Virus record (IMG/VR): IMGVR_UViG_3300008259_000280
Location: 1-24,725 of that record
Length of the DNA: 24,725 nt
Direction: 5' to 3' (one strand)
Origin: a virus
The position numbers and the translations under genes are program-made. Positions 21,528 to 24,725 of this stretch are shown here, in pieces. Every line of letters begins with the position of its first letter. The stretch's first letter is position 1. A model generated the notes under the pieces. That model had not been told where the DNA came from and searched no databases. It saw only the letters and a list, made by a program, of their open reading frames with translations.

Positions 21528-22100
21528 TTAGCTATTACAGATGCTTCTGACAGCGCAGATGATTTGTAGGTTGGTGTCTGTTCCTGTTGCGTTATCAAAT
21601 GCTAGAGCGGTAATTGTCAAATCTCCAGCGTTGAAAACTTGTGTGTCTCCACCATCAAGATTGAATATGGCACCTGACTGGCCATTGATCTTAACGCTGA
21701 CAGCACTTGAGCCAGTATTTGTGATCTGTACGAATGTTGCGTATCCACCTGTGTCTGTAAGAATGTCAGCCACATTTGCAGCATAGCTAGTTCCAGCTGT
21801 TACTGTTAGGTTATAAACCTTGGGGAAAGTATTCTCGCCGGGGATGTCAGAGTAGATGCTGCCATCATCATCCAAAACTTCAACAATTTGATACTCAAGG
21901 GGTACTTGAGGATAAGCAAATCGTTTCCAGTAGTTGCAGTCTGTGAATGTTGAGCCGTCGATTAGTTCACGAATTTTTCTATTAGGACCGGCCACATAAA
22001 TTGTTCTTTGAATTGAGGGAACAACTTGTGCGCCAGTAGTTGGATTCACATCAAGTAACCCTTCAGCTTTATTGTTAATAGCTACTTTAAATACGCTCAT
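21528..22100 (-). CDS. Probable abundant virion (decoration-type) protein (190 aa)
   Basis: Not a family I can name, but it looks structural. N-terminal part: MSVFKVAINNKAEGLLDVNP, an IQRTIYVAGPNRKIRELIDG stretch and aromatic YWKRFAYPQVPLEYQIVEVL. The C-terminal half is a Thr/Ser/Gly/Asn-rich Ig-like sandwich (KVYNLTVTAGTSYAANVADI; YATFVQITNTGSSAVSVKIN; AGDLTITALAFDNATGTDTN). Codon use is G+C-richer than flanking genes and similar to the capsid gene. The gene is monocistronic: GATAAATA lies 30 bases upstream of the start, AAGGAGATAAT is a near-ideal ribosome site, and a perfect palindrome ends it. This package (own late promoter, strong ribosome site, own terminator) is that of a very abundant virion protein, for example an outer capsid decoration or tail protein. 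Confidence 0.8.
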   Translation of the reverse strand: MSVFKVAINNKAEGLLDVNPTTGAQVVPSIQRTIYVAGPNRKIRELIDGSTFTDCNYWKRFAYPQVPLEYQIVEVLDDDGSIYSDIPGENTFPKVYNLTVTAGTSYAANVADILTDTGGYATFVQITNTGSSAVSVKINGQSGAIFNLDGGDTQVFNAGDLTITALAFDNATGTDTNLQIICAVRSICNS

Positions 22101-22130
22101 ATTATCTCCTTAATGAGAATTTTCTTTATG

Positions 22131-22138
22131 TATTTATC
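22131..22138 (-). promoter_or_regulatory. Probable late promoter box (GATAAATA)
   Basis: The minus strand reads GATAAATA 30 bases before the ATG at 22100 of the decoration-type gene, with the ribosome site AAGGAG between them. Good placement for a T4-type late promoter. Confidence 0.5.
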
Positions 22139-22178
22139 TATGTTGCTTAATTATTTAAACTAAATATATGGAATAAAT

Positions 22179-22448
22179 TTATACAATGTTATCAATACAA
22201 CTAGTATTAAACACTTCGAGCTTTTTAGGAAATAAATTTTCATATTCTTTGAATTGTTCGTAGTTGAAAATCATTTCATCATCATTTTGAACAATATTAT
22301 TGATAAAAAGATATAAATTTAAATCTTTATAGTTTTTTTTGATTATCTTGAATTTCTCTAAAAGTGTTTTTTTGATACTATCATTTGATCCAGAATAAAT
22401 AATAGCAAAGTTATTACGGATGGAATATAAATATTTTATGGAAAACAT
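22179..22448 (-). CDS. Unknown protein (89 aa)
   Basis: Lys/Asn/Ile-rich protein without a recognised family. I place the start at the ATG at 22448, which has AAGGG four bases before it; the open frame extends to 22613 but would then cover two plus-strand genes with good ribosome sites or coupling. It reads MFSIKYLYSIRNNFAIIYSG, SNDSIKKTLLEKFKIIKK, a hydrophobic LNLYLFINNIVQ and an acidic end with NYEQFKEYENLFPKKLEVF. The strand-helix-strand order suggests a small alpha/beta domain. Its first 11 bases overlap the start of the divergent plus-strand gene. No function can be assigned. Confidence 0.55.
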   Translation of the reverse strand: MFSIKYLYSIRNNFAIIYSGSNDSIKKTLLEKFKIIKKNYKDLNLYLFINNIVQNDDEMIFNYEQFKEYENLFPKKLEVFNTSCIDNIV

Positions 22449-22590
22449 AGAACCCTTATCACCAGATGATATAGTAAAAGAGTCAAAAAGTGCGATAAAT
22501 ATATTTCTTGATTCTTTGGGAGAGGATTCTGTGTACAAAACGATATTTCTGGAACAACTTTGCAAACTTATTGCAGAAAAAAGGATATAG
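22438..22590 (+). CDS. Small acidic helical protein (50 aa)
   Basis: Reads MENIEPLSPDDIVKESKSAI, then NIFLDSLGEDSVYKTIFLEQ and LCKLIAEKRI, with typical helical, amphipathic composition and no odd codons. The stop is TAG one base before the ATG of the next gene (TAGAATG), as expected for an operon. It is preceded by GGATGGAATATAAATATTTT; a TATAAATA (22426-22433) is so close that a transcript from it would be almost leaderless, so it may be chance. Function unknown. Confidence 0.6.
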   Translation: MENIEPLSPDDIVKESKSAINIFLDSLGEDSVYKTIFLEQLCKLIAEKRI

Positions 22591-22591
22591 A

Positions 22592-22894
22592 ATGCAATTT
22601 CTCTACATGGCAAGAAGGGATAAATTTACTGTGGAATTTATTTCTACATCCGACTCCAAGAATAAAGATTTTTACAAAAGAAATCTACAAGTCAATCAAA
22701 TCAATCTCAATAACGAGCAAAAATTTCAATTAGAAAAAATATACTACCCCAACCGAATGGACTGGGAGTTAATTGTAGAAGAAGCTGCTGATATCAATCA
22801 AATCCGGGATAGACTACGCAAAAGGGGTTACAAATATGTACCTACCAGCTTTTACCACCAAATTCCTAAAAGCCAAAAAGTATTTTTAGCTTGA
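22592..22894 (+). CDS. Unknown basic protein (100 aa)
   Basis: Begins MQFLYMARRDKFTVEFISTS and ends with a run of basic residues (RDRLRKRGYKYVPTSF, KSQKVFLA). The open frame could begin at 22508 but the ATG at 22592 follows AAGGATATAGA and directly succeeds the stop of the 50-aa gene. The acidic middle WELIVEEAADINQIRDRLRK is helical and the flanks are short strands, compatible with a small alpha/beta fold. No motif identified. Confidence 0.7.
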   Translation: MQFLYMARRDKFTVEFISTSDSKNKDFYKRNLQVNQINLNNEQKFQLEKIYYPNRMDWELIVEEAADINQIRDRLRKRGYKYVPTSFYHQIPKSQKVFLA

Positions 22895-22944
22895 CTCGAA
22901 AACAATTTTTTATAGATTGATCATAGGCTAAAAAGGAGTTGGCT

Positions 22945-23292
22945 ATGTCAGAAGAGAAGTACTCAAATAAATACATTCTTGCTTCTTCAATAGTTGGATT
23001 ATTTGTAAATGCATTTTTAGTCTATGTAATAACAGGAATAGCAGCAAGACAAGAAATTACAAATAAAAGTATAACAACATTTCGTTCCTCTTTACCAAAT
23101 GACATGCAATCTAAATCTATTTTTGAAGCTGGATACCAGCAAGGCATAAAAAATAGAGAACAAGAGATTGAACAAGCTTATGAAGATGGATATCACCAAG
23201 CTACTGAAGATATTCAATGTCCAGCGACAGGAGCATTGCTTCCAGCTAAAAACAATCCTGAAATTAAAAAACCAATTGTTCCAAACAAATAA
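22945..23292 (+). CDS. Small single-pass membrane protein (115 aa)
   Basis: The ATG at 22945 follows AAAGGAGTTGGCT, an ideal ribosome site; the in-frame TTG at 22939 was rejected. Residues 9-31 (KYILASSIVGLFVNAFLVYV...) form one transmembrane segment behind a charged N-terminus (MSEEKYSN). It is followed by a charged helix (FEAGYQQGIKNREQEIEQAY, EDGYHQATEDIQ) and a Pro/Lys tail. The topology is like an inner-membrane spanin or other envelope-anchored phage protein, but no outer-membrane lipoprotein partner is visible nearby, so a spanin label is not justified. It may act in lysis, superinfection control or membrane docking. Confidence 0.75.
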   Translation: MSEEKYSNKYILASSIVGLFVNAFLVYVITGIAARQEITNKSITTFRSSLPNDMQSKSIFEAGYQQGIKNREQEIEQAYEDGYHQATEDIQCPATGALLPAKNNPEIKKPIVPNK

Positions 23293-23592
23293 CTATACTT
23301 CTTCGGCAAATTCTTTTTTGATATAGAATTTTCCTCTTTTTGTTTTGATGAGGAATAGATCGTCGTAAACTTCTTTAACTATCCCTCCATGTTTAACAAA
23401 ACAACGAGCAACCATTTTTTCAGTATGTTTCTGAAAAGGACAGTCTATGTTTTCTAGAATCTCTTGAAAATTTCCCTTGGCCTTTACGCTATGGCCTTTA
23501 AGTATTTCTCCAGTCTTTTCAGACTCTTCAACCCAATGTTTGAAGTCGTTTAAAAAGTTTTGTGACCAGAGTTTCGAATTTTTATCCTTCAT
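23293..23592 (-). CDS. Unknown protein (99 aa)
   Basis: Small basic/acidic protein with a helical N-terminus (MKDKNSKLWSQNFLNDFKHW), a middle stretch (GHSVKAKGNFQEILENIDCP), then CFVKHGGIVKEVYDDLFLIK and TKRGKFYIKKEFAEEV, which looks like a small beta-barrel end. Cys and His residues (CPFQKH, ARCFVKH) could suggest metal binding but no standard motif fits. Its stop directly abuts the stop of the membrane-protein gene, with no terminator between. It follows the DUF115-like gene by six bases, so it belongs to that transcript. Confidence 0.7.
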   Translation of the reverse strand: MKDKNSKLWSQNFLNDFKHWVEESEKTGEILKGHSVKAKGNFQEILENIDCPFQKHTEKMVARCFVKHGGIVKEVYDDLFLIKTKRGKFYIKKEFAEEV

Positions 23593-23598
23593 ATACGC

Positions 23599-24492
23599 TC
23601 AACTTATTATTTGTATGCAAACATCTTGCTCAAGATATTTAGCAAATGAAAAGCTATTTTTTATTCCTGTGTAATATAAATTATTATTTGGATTTGCAAA
23701 TTTATTCCAAAATAAATAAGAATTAATAATTTTGTTTGCCAATATTTGTTGTGGGTAACACCAAGCATCTGTGTCAATCTGTTCGCACCCCGGTCGTTCT
23801 TTCTTGTAAGCGTTTGAGCAATACGCTAAAACTATGTTCTTGGCACCAAAGTTCCATGCACATCCTAAAGCAGCACAGATAGGATTTCTGTAATCATCAA
23901 TATATCCAGATGATTTTTTGGCTACAGGACTTTGATATTTTTGGTTGCATGTTGGATCATAAAAATACTTAATATTACGATAATTTGTTACAAATTTATG
24001 ATTAGTTCTTCTGCTTGCAATAAGTTTTGGCCACCCGTTCTTAGGTGTTTGTGCCATGATGTTGTCAAAAGGGTTGTTGACAAGGAAAAAATCTGGGAAC
24101 CTATTTGATTCCCAGAAACGGATTGCAGAGTTTACCGCTATAACGCAGAAGTTTGGATTAAGATTATCAAGAAGCTTTTTGTGCTCTTCGAATCCCAATC
24201 CATCAGATATGATCAACACATTGTCAAACTGAAAATTTTCATCTAGTAGATTTGGTGATCCAACTTTTGAATTTTTAATTTCATTTTCGATGATGGTTTT
24301 TATTTCGTTATCTTCGTATAAAGAATTTAAATCATTTGGTACAACATTAGGTTTAGTGTAATTTCTAACCCATAAGTCTTCAGTTTTGATGTATTCGTTT
24401 CTTGTGTCATCTATTCTCAAAAATAATTCTTCTCTTTTTCCTATCGCATTTAAGACAGGAATTGTTCTCATATTTGTTTTAGGTTTTTGCAT
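23599..24492 (-). CDS. DUF115/MptE-like Rossmann-fold protein (297 aa)
   Basis: Residues 92-250 resemble the DUF115 (6-hydroxymethylpterin pyrophosphokinase MptE-like) fold found in glycan-modifying proteins: a first strand VLIISDGLGFEEHKKLLDNL, then NFCVIAVNSAIRFWE, PDFFLVNNPFDNIM, and NPICAALGCAWNFGAKNIVL with AYCSNAY. Bacterial relatives belong to pseudaminic acid/flagellin or surface polysaccharide pathways. With the GT9-like gene three kilobases away it suggests a sugar-handling function. The start at 24492 was preferred over 24513: TTGGTGA precedes it and it follows the TAG of the upstream gene by one base. Assignment is by pattern and remains tentative. Confidence 0.55.
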   Translation of the reverse strand: MQKPKTNMRTIPVLNAIGKREELFLRIDDTRNEYIKTEDLWVRNYTKPNVVPNDLNSLYEDNEIKTIIENEIKNSKVGSPNLLDENFQFDNVLIISDGLGFEEHKKLLDNLNPNFCVIAVNSAIRFWESNRFPDFFLVNNPFDNIMAQTPKNGWPKLIASRRTNHKFVTNYRNIKYFYDPTCNQKYQSPVAKKSSGYIDDYRNPICAALGCAWNFGAKNIVLAYCSNAYKKERPGCEQIDTDAWCYPQQILANKIINSYLFWNKFANPNNNLYYTGIKNSFSFAKYLEQDVCIQIIS

Positions 24493-24493
24493 A

Positions 24494-24725
24494 CTATTCA
24501 CCAAGAAGCTCATTCATATCTGGAAGAATTTGATTATTTTTAATCATAAGCTTCATAGTTTTAAATGAGTCTTGCATGGCATTTTTTACATTTTCATCAA
24601 ACTCTTGATTATTTTGATCTTGTTCTGGAAAATCTGGTGTTGAATTATATCCATTTTGAGCAAAATAAAAATCGTTTTCGACTTCAGAATTGCTGACAGC
24701 TTCTTCTGGAACAACATAGCCATTT
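24494..24725 (-). CDS. Unknown protein, C-terminal part (partial, 5' end outside window)
   Basis: An uninterrupted reading frame runs from the window edge to TAG at 24494-24496. It reads NGYVVPEEAVSNSEVENDFY, then an Asn/Gln/Asp/Pro-rich acidic linker and a helical end with NAMQDSFKTMKLMIKNNQIL and PDMNELLGE. Composition is of a disordered, acidic protein, perhaps virion- or chaperone-related. It is upstream of and likely co-transcribed with the DUF115-like gene. No family can be named from this fragment. Confidence 0.7.
   Translation of the reverse strand, partial: NGYVVPEEAVSNSEVENDFYFAQNGYNSTPDFPEQDQNNQEFDENVKNAMQDSFKTMKLMIKNNQILPDMNELLGE

Noticed and set aside
22449-22613. N-terminal extension of the 89-aa minus-strand gene
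   Set aside because: It covers the 50-aa gene and the start of the 100-aa gene on the other strand, and the ATG at 22448 has its own ribosome site.
22945-23292. Inner-membrane spanin
   Set aside because: Single N-terminal membrane segment and charged helix fit, but no outer-membrane lipoprotein partner, holin or endolysin is visible nearby.

Overview
The window is a piece of a large, AT-rich, T4-superfamily myovirus (tailed phage) genome, probably environmental. The diagnosis rests on a T4-type head cassette read on the minus strand: terminase large subunit (gp17-like), portal (gp20-like), a 597-residue probable prohead protein, prohead protease (gp21-like), assembly core/scaffold (gp22-like) and the start of the major capsid protein (gp23-like), in that order. 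Several genes are also preceded by NATAAATA boxes like T4-type late promoters, though such boxes are common by chance in this AT-rich DNA. The host cannot be fixed from this window.

Layout. 1-4004 (-): capsid, scaffold, protease and the 597-aa protein, visibly richer in G+C than the rest. 4139-4745 (+): two small genes, the first frameshifted. 4750-10155 (-): portal gene interrupted by an in-frame 232-aa intein, a second frameshifted small gene, a 266-aa unknown and terminase. 10208-16083 (mostly +): an accessory virion-type region with a ferritin-like protein, a seven-repeat RCC1 propeller protein, a thermolysin-like metalloprotease, a protein with an 88-residue D/E/W tract, and a tail-type protein. 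16080-18728: a PD-(D/E)XK nuclease with a probable Fe-S cluster diverging from a T4-sized primase and its small partner. 18717-22100 (-): a two-repeat DUF5659-like protein, an actin/Hsp70-fold ATPase, a small acidic protein, a GT9 glycosyltransferase, and a probably abundant virion protein followed by a perfect 32-nt terminator palindrome. 22179-24725: small genes on both strands, a DUF115-like protein and the end of one more gene.

How it fits together. The minus-strand block builds, matures and fills the head: gp22-like core and gp23-like shell are cut by the gp21-like protease, and DNA is packaged through the portal by terminase. The scaffold and the 597-aa protein carry many LxE/IxE cleavage motifs. 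Primase and nuclease belong to replication/recombination. GT9 and DUF115-like proteins suggest a glycan-modifying function; the propeller, metalloprotease and acidic protein are candidates for host-surface contact. The actin-like ATPase could build a filament or act as a chaperone-like switch.

No tRNA, CRISPR array, insertion sequence or integrase was seen. There is no gene-free stretch longer than 300 bases; the longest are about 137 bases (14814-14950) and 134 bases (4005-4138).
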